A DNA stretch of 64,000 nucleotides from Argyresthia goedartella. Taxonomy: Eukaryota > Arthropoda > Insecta > Lepidoptera > Argyresthiidae. The notes under the pieces were generated by a model that made no database searches, was not told the DNA's origin, and worked only from the letters and a program-made list of their open reading frames with translations. The translations under genes were made by a program, and so were the position numbers. The stretch covers positions 28,643,674-28,707,673 of the forward strand of contig OX463808.1 in the NCBI GenBank assembly GCA_949825045.1. The letters run 5' to 3'. This document shows, one piece after another, positions 31,932 through 43,974 of the stretch. Within the stretch, counting starts at the first letter, position 1. Each line of letters starts with the position of its first letter.

Positions 31932-33746
31932 CTAGCGGGAACCTCCGCGGGATCCGAACCCGCTGAGACCTCCGTCGGCCGTGGAGTAACTCGGCTGCTG
32001 ATATGCCACCGGCATATCAGACCGTATGTACATCAAGGGGTCCCAACCCGGATAATAGGCCCCTCGCTGTCCCGGTATCCGACCATACCGGACGGTGTAC
32101 GGTGTGCCCGGTGGCCACCGTGGATGGATGGGGGAGAGCGGATCCAACCTGGGGCGCTCTAGGAATGGGGGCGACGTCCGACTGTTCGCCTCCCTGTTCG
32201 CCTCCCAGAGCGACGGGCAGGGTGGCGCAGAAGGTGGTGGGCTCCCTGCCTTCGCGCCACTCATAGGTGCCATCTGACACCCGCCCGTAACACGCGGTGA
32301 GCCAGCGGCCCGAAGTCCTCGCTGACCGTGGACAGCGGCGACCGAACCCCGGCTATCCCGCATGTTACCCCCCGCGCTGCCCCCTTCCCTTCGGGGGGGG
32401 TCCCGTCCGCGGGTACCCCAGTCACCCCGTTGGTGACTCCCGTTGCCCGGAGGGGGACTGGGTCCGGCCCTGGTTGGGCCCTGTGGCCGACCAACCTGAG
32501 TCCGGCCCTGGTGACCGTCCGAAGGGCCTGACCGATTCAGGCACAACACGATGTGGTGCTTGCCACCACAGCACTCACAGGGGAACGCGCGCGAGCACTC
32601 GCTCAGCGTGTGCGGCCCCAAACAACCGAAACACCATCGGTGGCGGAAGACTAACTTCCTGCAGGCAGCTACCCCGAGCGCCTTAAAGTTGGCGCAACTG
32701 GTCACTTCATGACCGGCACTGTCGCAGTGCACACAGCCGTCACCCGACGGCGCGGCATTCAAAACGCCAAATTGTTTCGACCGCCCACCCCCCCGTGGGG
32801 GCGGGGGGTGCGGCCCCTCCCGCATCCGCGCGGGTTGGCGCTGCACACTGGCCTCCGTATCCAGTGTGTCACATCGCCTGCATTCACCCTCCAAAAAATC
32901 CGTCAATTGGACGAGCGTGGGCAGTTCCGTGCTACTGCCCCCATGCAGCTGTTCAAACCGACTTTGAACAGCTGCAGGCAACCGTGACAAAACCATATAT
33001 TGAACAATATATGACCATTGGTCTACCGGAAGACCAAGGTTCTGAAGGGCCTTAGTGGCCACCAGCACAGGGTTGAGCACCTGTACTCGGATGTCAACAT
33101 CCCGGGTTACTCTTGGGATGCTAAACAGCTTCCCCAGCTGCGCATCAACCAACCGCTGTTTGTGTTGGTAGCAGTCAAACAATATGGACCTGGCTATCTC
33201 ATAATTGCCCGCCGTGACCATTAGGTGACCGACCAACTCCTTTGGTTCACCCCGCAGAGCCATCAATAGTTGGGCCAACTTGTAGGCGTTGTCCAGGTCG
33301 TCCCGACCGTGGACCAAACTATCAAATAAATTAATGAATGCCGGCCACTCATCAATTGCCCCACTGAAGGCCGGAATCTCCAGGTGTGGCAGCCGTCCAA
33401 CAACACCCTTCGGGGGTGGGTCTCCGTTACCCTCCCCACGGTCATTCCTTCGCGACCGCTTAATTTTCTCCGCGTGACGCTCGATGTCGCCCAAGCATTC
33501 CATCGCTTGGTCAGCATCCGCGCAGAGCTGTTTCACTGCAGCCACCGAGGCTTCATCCGTAAGCCTGAGAGCTTCAGCCTCCGCAGCCAGCCGACACACC
33601 GTCCCGACGCGTGTCATTGCGTTCTCCACACGCTTGAGCAGGACATCGTCCATGTCAGGTCGCTCCACATACTTATGAGTATGGGCGAGCCATCTCATTT
33701 CCTCCCGGACACCATGTCGCAGTACCGTCAAGGGCGAAGGTGCCAT
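31932..33746 (-). CDS. copy B gag polyprotein (604 codons, intact)
   Basis: Open from MAPSPLTVLRHGVREEMRWL to FGSRGGSR. The first two thirds carry the capsid-like region with LEIPAFSGAIDEWPAFINLF and LVGHLMVTAGNYEIA, which match the usual BEL/Pao Gag pattern. Residues about 338-400 hold three CCHC-like knuckles (CVHCDSAGHEVTSC, CFGCLGPHTLSEC, CECCGGKHHIVLC), and a Pro/Gly-rich tail follows. It packages the element RNA in cytoplasmic particles. The TAG at 31932-31934 ends it, with pol in the same frame behind. About 690 bases lie between the 5' LTR and the start. Confidence 0.92.
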   Translation of the reverse strand: MAPSPLTVLRHGVREEMRWLAHTHKYVERPDMDDVLLKRVENAMTRVGTVCRLAAEAEALRLTDEASVAAVKQLCADADQAMECLGDIERHAEKIKRSRRNDRGEGNGDPPPKGVVGRLPHLEIPAFSGAIDEWPAFINLFDSLVHGRDDLDNAYKLAQLLMALRGEPKELVGHLMVTAGNYEIARSILFDCYQHKQRLVDAQLGKLFSIPRVTRDVDIRVQVLNPVLVATKALQNLGLPVDQWSYIVQYMVLSRLPAAVQSRFEQLHGGSSTELPTLVQLTDFLEGECRRCDTLDTEASVQRQPARMREGPHPPPPRGGGRSKQFGVLNAAPSGDGCVHCDSAGHEVTSCANFKALGVAACRKLVFRHRWCFGCLGPHTLSECSRAFPCECCGGKHHIVLCLNRSGPSDGHQGRTQVGRPQGPTRAGPSPPPGNGSHQRGDWGTRGRDPPRREGGSAGGNMRDSRGSVAAVHGQRGLRAAGSPRVTGGCQMAPMSGAKAGSPPPSAPPCPSLWEANREANSRTSPPFLERPRLDPLSPIHPRWPPGTPYTVRYGRIPGQRGAYYPGWDPLMYIRSDMPVAYQQPSYSTADGGLSGFGSRGGSR

Positions 33747-34420
33747 GTTGACCGATTTAATAGATTCTGGTCTTATACTTCACTACCGAACTAAGTATAG
33801 CCAGAGACCAGCACTTGCCCGTCAGCGCTGGGCACAGAAATTAAAACTAAGTTGTCAAAACTAAGGCAACCACTAAAAACAATTAAATCCTAAAAAATAT
33901 TTAATATGGTCGCCCTGTGGACATACACTCTAAATCAATTAGAGAATGCCACCATAAGGCACAATAAAAAATAACACACAAAAAATTATTATAAGAAAAA
34001 AGGCTATTTTTAATATAATGAAGGTAGCTGTGAACCTTCTAGAAGTGGCCCCTCCGATATGACCCACACTTCCACTGAGGTCAGCAAAATCAGCTTAATA
34101 CCCCTTAAATAGCCTGACCCTGCTCTGTAATCCGAAATAACACTGCAATGCTATGGAACCCGACTGCAATACTATAGTCCGACCGAATGACTGTTTCTTA
34201 TGCACACCGAGTAGTTTCCGACTACAATTTTATAATAATTGTTAACTAAATCGTCAATTATACGTTCACTAACCGAAAATGAACCTAAATTGTGGTATAC
34301 CGACCACACGACTCACTCACAAAATGGTTGCCGACCAATCTGAGATACCCTTTTCTCCCAACTACAATGTGGCAAAAAAACAACCCTACAACCGTCCGTG
34401 AATAGATTTCCTACTAGGAA

Positions 34421-34440
34421 ACCACGCTCTGCTACCAAAA
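34421..34440 (-). other. primer-binding site of copy B
   Basis: In reverse, ttttggtagcagagcgtgg follows the 5' LTR directly, identical to the site of copy C. Confidence 0.7.
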
Positions 34441-35012
34441 TGATTAATTCCACGCCTCAACCGAAACGGGCGTGGAATCTTGGTAGGGTTGGTTTTCACC
34501 AGGAGTACAAGTGGTACTGACCTTTGACGCCGTGGACCGGAATTCGAAAGCTCAATTCGAGGCAGGAACACGGGATGAGGAGCACAAGGGGTGGGGGAGA
34601 GGAGTCGAATCTTACTCTCGTCGTAGCCCGATGCTGTCGCCGTCGTGTTGCTTGCCGACACGAGGAGTCGCTGTCCGAATGCGACGAATTGGGGACCGAA
34701 CCACTTTAACCTTTCACAACATGAAGCACTCACTCCGATGACTTGAATCTACTTATTTCCCGACGATTGTTCCGTGCTTATTATAATTAACATTCCGACC
34801 AGGCCGACACCTGTGTTAGACAATTATTACAATTAAAATACAGCCAAGGCCCGACAGCCATGTGCCGACATTTTTTCCAAGTCCAAGAAAAGTAACCTCT
34901 AACTCGTCATCTCGTTTCTATACACGTGACAGCTGCTAGTTCCGTTTCCGATCACTCGCGGTCCGAGTCGCGCAACAAAAAGAGGTGCGTTCCGAAGCAT
35001 AAATATTAAACA
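34441..35012 (-). repeat. 5' LTR of copy B (572 bp)
   Basis: Near-identical partner of 27438-28012. Small differences include a missing tca near 34506 and single-base changes. The element promoter should lie here, but no TATA element could be fixed with confidence. Confidence 0.92.
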
Positions 35013-35119
35013 TATGGTTTTATTTATATAAAACATATTCTAGAAATATTATACGCAAAATTGAATTATTGCAGCTGACCATAGCTGACTCAGCATTGAT
35101 AATACCAGAAGTACCACGG

Positions 35120-35345
35120 TAGTACCACGGGTAGACAGATAGATTATGAGGTGGGACGCCTGCTGAACATGGGTGGACAATCGGTCCTCTTTAAGACTAT
35201 TTCACCCAATTCCCAGTGTTTGGGCACGGGTTACTGTTGATTCAGCCGACTTCCCTCCCCAAATCTCCTTATTCTTGAGCTGCTGATATAGGCAGTCTGG
35301 GTTCTGGCCCAATAAATTTCTGGTCTGCACCGCACCGGTTCGATA
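35120..35345 (-). pseudogene. R1/I-type non-LTR 3' end, second copy
   Basis: Matches the 3' part of the relic at 3110-3260: gaggtgggncgcc, gctgaac, atttcaccca, ttcccagtgtttgggcac and ggttactgttg occur in the same order. It has no usable coding sequence. Confidence 0.7.
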
Positions 35346-36179
35346 TACCGCGGGTATATCGTGATACATGTGATCACAGGACCGCTTCTCAAGCCTAAAT
35401 AAAAGCAGTTGGGAATGGTTGCAGCCACCGTAAATTAAAAGTTATAGGTATAATGAATGTTGCAAGAAAATATTTGTACAGCAATATACAAAATTGCATC
35501 GCATAGCTATTACCACAACAGTTAAGTTCTACAATATGCCTAATTCTCAAACCCCCGGGTTGTGTAGAGGCATTGCGAATTTGAACCTTATGCCATATAT
35601 TAAAAATCAAAACCATAGGTTTAACGGGAAAATTATTTCATAAGATGCCTTGGGTCCTTGAGAGGAAGAACATATTTTAGTTTAAATATCAAACGCGTTA
35701 TACATTATCAAGAAAACTTCAATCGTTTGTCACGGCAATACATATGCAATTTTGCAGTAGATAAAAATACCCACCTGCAGAAGCTGGACAATCAGAACAG
35801 TTTGACTCCAGGATCTCAGCATCAGTATCTTACTTACATGAGGGCTTTGGCTCCTCTGAATTCAACAATGTTGTAGTTGCTGGATTTCGACATGAACTTC
35901 GACATAATTTTGGTAACTTGAGGTAAATTTCACTTAGTGCTTTTTAAAAAGTTGCCGTTCTTGTCGTAACGAATAAAAACGAAACGATAAAATATCAAAA
36001 CAAAACGATAACCTACATCACGAGAGCTCACTCATAGCATAGATCACAAACTTCACAGGAAATAGATTCACGTTTCACATTGTTTTTTTGTAGGTAAGAC
36101 GGGCTGGTAAAGCATTTTTTCATACATCTTATGAAGATGTCATAGAAGGTCAAATGAATATCATTGTTTTATAAAAATA

Positions 36180-36220
<41 letters not shown>

Positions 36221-37899
36221 TTATTAATCTGATAAATAGATATTGTACAGAAGACATATTTCTCGAAATGGTTTTGAGATTTCCGTACCTGTCCAGAAAT
36301 TTAGCAACCCTAATTGTTATATAAATGCTAGCACCTTTGGTCGAAAGACACTGTTCTTCATGATTGATAAGACCTATCATCAAATACCGATTTTTGCAAT
36401 TTTTTGAAGTTACATTTTCAGAAATCAATTAATATCCTTCCCAATGAAGAAGCAGTCTAATGAAAGTAAGATGATATCTATGTTTCTCGCCGACTAAATT
36501 GGGTGTATAAATAAATACACATTTACCTATTAACCCGTTACAAACTTTGCTTCAAGGCGTCTTGTGAACGCAATCAATTAGATGCAATCTTCATTCAATC
36601 TCCTGAATCCAGAACTTGGAGCCCGCGTTCCTAATTATCCTAACTCCGTATATTAGCCGTAATGGCGGGCGCTAGTTCGCGAGATAAAAGTTTACCCATC
36701 AAGCGGCTTCGCGGTGATTACGCGGTTTAGGTTGGCAGCACTGGGTGGAGTTTGGCGGGAAATTAGTTGGTAGTTCTTGGCGTTTTGTTTCGTTTGGTGA
36801 CATGTGGTTTTTGTATTCAGCCGCCGAAATCAGGCTGGAAATGATAGATTTGTTTTGCCATGCTGGTTGAATCCAGATACTCGTAGTCAGAAACGCCCGA
36901 CTGACGCATTATAAAATCTCAACTGACTATGACAGTCGACACTTAAGTAGGCAGGCAGGTAGGTATGCTTTTTAATGAGCTCCATCAAGGTCCTTCCCTA
37001 GGCATACAGTAGGTATTCAGGACAAACGTAAAAGAGATATTGGATGTATATAATGTATATTTTCTTTTCATATTCGTGTTGCACTGCTTTGTTCCGTGTC
37101 TCTGATTCCCGAAAATATACGAAATGAAGTATTTTCACGCTTGCAAGCAACATGTCAGAAAGTAGGAAGGAAGACTGTGGTTTATTGAAAAACTTAACGC
37201 AGTACTGCACAGTTTTGATTAAGATTAGTTCGCAACTTTAACAGTAACTCACTCTAATTAACGCTTGATTATTACGAAGCTGCGTCGGTACTTTAGGGAT
37301 ATGTAACTATTTTGCGTAGACAAGAACTTCAGATACAGAGCAAATAAAGAATAGCGATAACAGCATGTTCCATGTTAAGATCTTGGCTCTCAACATCCAC
37401 AGTAAAAAATATTGAGGACAATCCATTACTAAACAGTGCAACAAGGAAATGTTGGCAGGGAACATAATATTTTTATCAGAGGCAATAAAGATCCTGCTAT
37501 CTACGATCGACCCAATTTCGAACCATCAACTTAGCAAGGAGTTTCGAGTACTTCCTAAATAACAGAGCCAGTACCTCTGATCCATCATTTGATTTTGTAT
37601 CTTCGGTGCTGGCAGATTTTATAAGTCATTATTTTCTGCAAACTCAGATTTCAAACGCCTTTTTATGTTGGGCATCAAAAGAGACTGCCGAATTATTTAT
37701 TTAATTTTAATGGCATCAAACCGTATCTATGACTTTATGTCAGTTTATGTTATAGCGAAATAGGTACTGTCCACGTCAAGTTTAATGGCGATTTTTGTGA
37801 GGTAGTCGATGACGATAGTCACACTTAAGGAATCTTCGTTCGTCACTGGTTTGGTAATGGTCTAATCACAAATAAAAAAATGATAGTATGTACGTACAT
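35346..37899. other. intergenic DNA, no gene seen
   Basis: Contains an (AT)n tract at 36181-36215 and a GC-richer, repeat-free island at about 36640-36850 that includes cgtaatggcgggcgctag and attacgcggtttaggttgg. No open frame has coding features. Confidence 0.5.
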
Positions 37900-38165
37900 G
37901 ACGACCGGTTTAGCCTAGCGGTTAGTAACCCCTGCCTACGAAGCTGACGGTCCTGGGTTCGTATCCCGGTAAGGGCAAATATTTGTGTCATAAGCATGAA
38001 TATTTGTTTCTTAGTCTTGGATGTTTTCTCTGTATTTACATAAGTATTTATTTATCTCTATTAAAAATATCGTCGTCTAGTACGTATCACACAAGCCTTA
38101 TTGAGCTTACTATTGGTCTAGTTCGATTTGTGTAAGATTGTACTCAAATATTATTATCATTATAC
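37900..38165 (+). mobile_element. tRNA-headed SINE, family 1
   Basis: The head has an A box (tagcctagcggttagtaacc) and B box ggttcgtatccc in tRNA-like spacing. The body then reads catgaatatttgtttcttag, aagtatttatttatctctat and gcttactattggtctagttc, and the copy ends in an ATT-rich tail. The reverse-oriented copy at 41842 has the same layout. Confidence 0.85.
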
Positions 38166-38225
38166 TATATAATCAATATATCATTAGTATATAATTCCGT
38201 AAGTTTATATTAATAGTATATTAGT

Positions 38226-38530
38226 ATACAGCTCCGTGGTCTAATGGGATTCACGCTTGCTTCTCACATAGGAGATACAGGTTCGAAACCTAACCATGTA
38301 CCAATGAAATAATTAATTTATCTTAAGTACAGTATCGGACGTTAAGTGTTTCGGATGACACGTTAAGTTGTAGCTCCCGGCTACTATCCCTACGTGGTAG
38401 TGGCCGTAAAACCCTCCATCAACCCGCACTGAGCCAGCTGGTTGGAGTATGGCTTAATCTTACTCGTATCCGGGTTAAGGCCTGTTTCCCTCGCTGGGGA
38501 CATTAAGGTGCTACATTTATTATTATTAAT
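38226..38530 (+). mobile_element. tRNA-headed SINE, family 3
   Basis: The head ctccgtggtctaatgggatt has A-box character and ggttcgaaacc (38280-38290) is a B box. A long unique-looking body (cccgcactgagccagctggt, gtatggcttaatcttactcg) ends gctggggacattaaggtgct and an ATT tail. It was not seen again in the window, so its repeat nature is inferred from layout. Confidence 0.7.
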
Positions 38531-41470
38531 AAAAGTATATAATTCTCAAACAGTCGTAAGGTAGTTTGAGTTCCATAAGATCAGCTGACTGCAGTCATGT
38601 GATAACTCTCTTGCCGTTTTCCATTTGACTAACAAACAAGTATATTCTTACCCCACACGACCTTTCCGACCAATTGTTTTAAAAAATCTTGAAAAATTAA
38701 ATTATTACCGAAACACTTAACCGAGGAGAAAATCGCGATTATAAAAGGGGAAAATAAAAGAAATATCAGCCCTTTGTGAAGTGAAATTAGGCCCCTTGTG
38801 TTGAGGCCAAGAAAGTCCTTTTTATTCGGCTTAAAGTAATTATTGTGTTTTTATAAAAGGAGTTTGTTAGCGCGCATTCAGAGCTCGGCAGGACATGGCC
38901 GCTTCCTCCCCGGCGCAGATACGGACTTTACGGGCAAGATAATTCGCGAAATGATAGCGAAGATAAAACAAGTGGAAAAATGACAAAGTGTTACGTCAAT
39001 TAGTACTAAGAACTAATTAATACGAAGTTTGTGTAAAGGTTTTAAAATATTGAATTGATTTTGGTTTTGATTGTCTGTAGTTTGCTCTATTTTTTTTAGG
39101 TGGATAAGTAATCAATGCTAAAATGGGCAGATATCTGAAATCATCTCCCTGCTTATTTTATCATTAATTATTTTGAAGTCCTTTCATCCTTAATACGCAC
39201 CTGATCCTCGTCTGGAATATTCTTGTTTTCCTGGAGTTTTCTCGGCTTTTCTTCGCGTTTTCTTTCGTTTGGTGCCTTAATTAGCTCATTCACGATCTGC
39301 CCCTCCCCGCTCCGCCCCTTCGCCCCCCCTGCCCTCAAATTATCCTGTTTATTGAAAGCACTTTTATACTTTCTTCGTGAGAAGTCGAATAACGTTTAGT
39401 GATCATTTTGTGCGCGAAGTTTTTCGGGCTCCGTCCTTCCATTTACGGGCAATTTTACTTTTACTGTGTACTTTAATGAACTTTTATTGGTATTTAAACA
39501 ACTTGCTTCGAATCCTACCTCCTAATGATAGGCTTTAAAATGTTGTATCTTATTGAGATTTTATTTTTTGACCTAAAACTCACATAAGGTATTTCAGTAG
39601 TTATTTCGTAATAGGTAGGTTCAAACGCTCTGAAATAATTCATTATTATTGCCTTGAAGAATCCTTTAAAGGCCACAAACCATTCAAAATCAGGCTTCCA
39701 ATAAATCAACCGACAACCAAAGGAAAACGCCTCAAGACGTCACAATAAGAAAAATGCCCCGCTGAAAACAAACACGCTATAGCTATCTTCACCTGCACCC
39801 AGACGTGACCGTAAAAGAAAAACCTTCGTCTTGGGCGGGCGGGAGCGCGGGGGCGGAAGCGTCGCTGATAAGCCGGCATAATGGCGGCGGCTGATAACGG
39901 CTCCCGCCTTTTTCTCGCGCCAAAACAGCGCGCCATTGTCGCGGGGTGAATAGCGGCACAAAGCCGGCTCCGACAACACAATGCCTAGTACCGGCTGTAA
40001 AGAGTTATGTTAGAAATCGTTTTTTGTTGACTTTATGATGCTATATGTTTGATTTTTGAAACGTAGATGTGCATGTAGATACTTAAATACGGACCTATTA
40101 CGTGTAGATATATTCTTCGCTTATTTTAAAGAATATTATATCCACTCCAATGTGAAAACTGAAGAGCCACTCAATTTGCAGGAAGGTATATTATTAGCAT
40201 ATTCTAATTTTAATACATTATTAGACTCTTTATTACCGTTCGTGTAAACACCCGAGTGCCCTTGATGAGTGGCGGCCCTATTAACATTTAATTGACATTA
40301 TATTAGGTTTTCGATCTAAATTACAAAGAAGAAGGCAGTACAGAGCCAGTTTCCTCCTCTACCCTCCCACGAACATTAGCGTTGCACGGGGGTGGGGGAG
40401 GGCGACGCATTTTGTTTTTCATTCGCGACAGAATAGGATGGAAAACGGATTGTTCCTTTGGCGAGAAAGAGATAAAGGCAGGTGCACACATTGCCTTTGT
40501 TAAAGCGTAAAAATAATAGAGAAAGAGCTCGTTTATCTCTTTTACGGCGGGCGCGCTATCTCGCCTCGGTGCTATTATGGAGGACAATTTTCGCGGGAAA
40601 GAAAACTGCTTATTACCTCTTATTCTTGAGAGCGGTTTGGCAATTTTTTTCTTGAGCATCGTGTGGAAACCTGTCTATTTGCACTTTGTGATCTTTGAAG
40701 TTATCGTGTCTGGTGCTAAAGATTTTTTGTGATTTTATCTTTGGGAATGAACTAGCTTGGAGTTTTTTTTGTGACATTGGAGTTTTATTTTCTGTTGGTG
40801 GTTGGTTGGTGTGATATATATATTTTTTGACTTTCCTTTTTAATGCAGTCGACCTAAAGAATTCTATCTGAAAGGTAGATAGACTTTAGCTTAGCTTAAC
40901 ATAGCAACTTGACAATAACAGGAAAAGTCACGTGACTATAGTTTCGAAATGTCAAATCGCATACATTTTCGTAGCATCGCGCGCGAGTGACATATCGCTC
41001 GCTATTAGCGAATTGCATCTTGTCTACGGTCCCAGGTCTGCTACAAAACACCGACATTCCTTCCATTATTGTTGGTCAAGTCAAGAACAAATTACCATAG
41101 AATTACAAAAGTATAACAGTGGGCTTAGTGACCGAAGTAAGAAGCTGAAAGTGTAGGAAAGGTCAAGAGAATTAATTCAAAGTGCCATCAAATTTATTAG
41201 TAAAAATACAGCTAAATCCCAGTGAAAGCGGAAGAAATCGAACAAAGAGCATTCTACTGAATAAAACGGTGTTTGCAAAACGGTGACTGCACCGCACAGC
41301 CAAATCCGGTGAACCTAGAGTCATTTGTACAGGGGTGTGAGTGTTAACATTAAAGGAACAAGAATCGAACGTTTTCGGAGATGCTGTGGTCATCAGATAA
41401 ATAAATAGGTATGTGTTATAAAAATCTTATAAAATATGAAAATCACGCGGGTGACACCGGCTAGCAACAG
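38531..41470. other. repeat-poor, GC-richer non-coding interval
   Basis: No open frame here has homology-like features. Several islands stand out from the AT-rich background: about 38870-38990, 39200-39460, 39830-39980 (cggcataatggcggcggctg, gcgccattgtcgcgg) and 40480-40620 (cggcgggcgcgctatctcgc). They contain no transposon remnant I recognise. Candidate enhancers or Polycomb-type elements; this is inference only. Confidence 0.45.
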
Positions 41471-41487
41471 CAGGTTTTTTTTTGTTT

Positions 41488-41692
41488 TTTTTTTTAATAT
41501 ATATACAGGCACATTAATTGCCTTTGGCCCCCCACTAGGATACCCTGTCTCATGGGAACCAGAAACAGCGATATTACACACATAAATATTCAAGACCTAG
41601 GGATTTTTTTTTCTTCATCCTAGCCGGGGATCGAACCCGGGACCTCTCGCTTGGTAGGCAATGCTACAACCGCAGCGCCACAGAGGGCGTAT
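41488..41692 (-). mobile_element. tRNA-headed SINE, family 2, copy in reverse
   Basis: The reverse of ggggatcgaacccgg (41624-41640) is the B box. The body contains acaggcacattaattgcctt and gggaaccagaaacagcgata. It is the reverse-strand form of the 11.85- and 54.48-kb copies. Confidence 0.82.
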
Positions 41693-41811
41693 ACTAAACT
41701 AGGTAACTGAATATTTTGTTTTCTTTGCTATTTTTTTTTTGTTATCGTAACTTCATGTAACGTAACGTATTTATTGGTTATTAAAATTGCGTATCGAAAA
41801 CAAATATTAAT

Positions 41812-41814
<3 letters not shown>

Positions 41815-41843
<29 letters not shown>

Positions 41844-42073
41844 CTTGGACACCTTTTACAAACATTGATCTAGCCCCAAACTAGGATTCCCTGTGTCTTG
41901 GGTACTAGACAACGATATATATACTTATATAGAGAAATATTATACTTAGATAGATAAACAACCATGACTGCGGTACAAACATCCGTTCTCATCAAACAAA
42001 CATTTGCCCCCACCGGGACTCGAACCCGGAACCCTTGGTTTCGTAGGCAGCGTCACTGCCTACTCGGCCAATC
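41815..42073 (-). mobile_element. tRNA-headed SINE, family 1, in reverse, with (ATT)n tail
   Basis: Reading in reverse from 42073: A-box region tggccgagtaggcagtgac, B box ggttcgagtcccgg, then the same body as the 23.05-kb fragment. The tail is an (ATT)n tract, seen as AAT repeats at 41815-41841. Confidence 0.85.
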
Positions 42074-42469
42074 GCAAACTACTATGTGCATGTTCTTTAA
42101 TTGCCCGTATATTAGTTTTATAACTCTACATACAATGAACGAGATACCGCCAAGACCGACCAATCAGAGACAGGGACAGGTTTGTTCACAATTCCACGGT
42201 TTGACACGGAGTGCTTATAAACTATCAAATTAATCTTCGTTAAATCGAAAGCAGTCTGTTCATTTCACAATTTATCGATAGTTTACAATCCCGCGCGACA
42301 TATTATAAACTAGCGGTGTTCACAATAATATGGTACAATTTGTACCTTGTTCGAAAGAAATAGGACTCAATGTCTTCTGTAAATAATTCGTATATAAATC
42401 TTCGCCACTTTTCGGCAAGGGTCGTATTTCCGAGCGTTCGGGAGACGATATTTATGTCGTACCTAGTTT

Positions 42470-42815
42470 TATCGCAGAATTGGCTATATCAGGACATCGT
42501 TAAGCATGAATTGATTTCATTCATTTCATGAAATAGTTGACGATATAGTCAATTATTTCATGAAATTATCAGAAAAGGGTTGAAATTCACGAAAACATGT
42601 CTTTTAAAAGCATTTGTATTCAGTACTACGTTGTGTTTTTTATGTTATACATGTCGAACTAACGCGAAGACTATTCGGGGGCTTCGATGCGCTCGCCCCC
42701 TGTAGTCTTCTCCTAAGCTACCGCAGTGTTTTTCCCTAAAATATTTCTTCGTTGAATGAAAATTCTAATTCAACCATGGTTGACGATATCATGATATAGC
42801 CAATTCTACGATATT
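42470..42815. mobile_element. palindromic MITE family M1, copy 1 (about 345 bp)
   Basis: The right end, ccatggttgacgatatcatg then atatagccaattctacgat, is the reverse of the left end of the copy at 53924; this copy's own left end has diverged (cagaattggctatatcagga). The core at 42670-42725 includes the reversed ctgcggtagcttagg block shared with 8755-8870. It has no coding capacity. Confidence 0.8.
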
Positions 42816-43075
42816 GTTACGACATCTACATTGCTTTCCATTGTTAACACGTGACATTGACTCCTATCTCTTTCGAACAAGGTATAAATTGCATGTGCAA
42901 TGTTTAGGGCTCATACGATTATATGATTCGGGTGTTTTCGGGAAAACGACAACTGGCGAAGATTTCTTCGCGCATTATCAGTTTTGTAATACTGTAGTAA
43001 TATGTGTTTTGTTAAACATCCACGTCATCAAATGCAAGGTTTGCCCATTCTTTGTGCTCGGTAAAAGTTTACGAA

Positions 43076-43219
43076 AGCGTTTCATACAAAATTTGGGAAT
43101 AAATAAAGCTAAAACTTTTTCACAAGTTTACCTTTAAATGGTAAAAAAGCGTTCCATACAAATTTTGGGAGTAAATAAAGCTAAAACGTTTTCACAAGTT
43201 TACCTTTAAAGAGTAAATC
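43076..43219. repeat. 72-bp tandem duplication
   Basis: Units starting agcgtttcatacaaa at 43076 and agcgttccatacaaa at 43148 share aataaataaagctaaaac and cacaagtttacctttaaa. They differ at a handful of positions. Confidence 0.9.
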
Positions 43220-43974
43220 TGTTTATCATAATACGATATTTTACATAATTAGAGTTTTGTGCCAACTCTCCCACTCTCTTCTAAAATTTATTCACAGAGT
43301 AAGTAAATCGCAAGAGTTCCGTTAATCCGAGCTCTTCTCGGAGGAGTTCTTTGTTCAAAATCTTCCAAACCTTTTTACAAAAAAAAAAAAACCTTTAATT
43401 TCTCTGACAATTGTGGCTTGTCATGTCGCCCGTGTGGTCGCCCTCATAAAATAAATCGTAAAATGCCGAGGTCTTCGGATTTTAGTGCGAATGAACCATG
43501 AATGAACTCGCCTACATGATATTGTGTCAATGGTGAAGCTCATCAAAACGGAAAAACCGCCTTAACAATGTAGCGCTGGCCATCCTTCATAGGCCGAGAG
43601 TTCCTTAACCTACTTAAAAGTACCTACCTAAGCACCTCTTTGTTTTTCCAGTATCCCCCATATTCCAGCTCATTGAGGCGCCACCGATTGTTGGTTCTAA
43701 CCGCCGCAATTATCCGGCAGCAAGCTTTAATTGAACTGTGAGACACTTCGAGATACAATGGCGGATCGTAGTCGGATTTGGTGGTTTTGATACTTGACTG
43801 TCAAACATAACAACACAACGTAGGTTAACGACTTTTCACATACAGTATTGCAGAGGCACTTGTTAGCTTCTTGGCTAGCTGAACCTGGTAACGTGCATTG
43901 CGTGTATTTATTATTTTAATTAGAGATTACTTTAACACTTAGCCAGGAATTCATATTTATTCTTATTGTTTCAA

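Larger units (their letters stand above)
27438..35012 (-). mobile_element. full-length BEL/Pao LTR retrotransposon (copy B, 7575 bp)
   Basis: Two LTRs (27438-28012 and 34441-35012) flank gag and pol on the minus strand. The flanks read TATGG on both sides (27433-27437 and 35013-35017), a 5-bp target duplication as usual for this superfamily. The LTRs differ by about eight substitutions and four small indels by my count, about 1.4%, so the insertion is fairly young. Gag is intact. Pol has an in-frame TAG between protease and RT, a frameshift after RT and one in integrase, so this copy cannot make a working Pol. The classification rests on the triple-knuckle Gag, the YVDD box of RT and the BEL-type integrase. 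Confidence 0.95.

Noticed and set aside
35658..35876. 72-codon open frame as a small host gene
   Set aside because: No recognisable domain, AT-rich surroundings and no splice-site context.
37900..38310. Possible tRNA genes (A and B boxes) at 37.9 and 38.2 kb and at the other SINE heads
   Set aside because: Heads are fused to conserved repeat bodies, and acceptor stems do not pair properly, so they are SINEs.
39706..39981. Overlapping minus-strand open frames rich in Arg and Ala
   Set aside because: Two frames are open at once over GC-rich DNA, the usual effect of composition. No motif.
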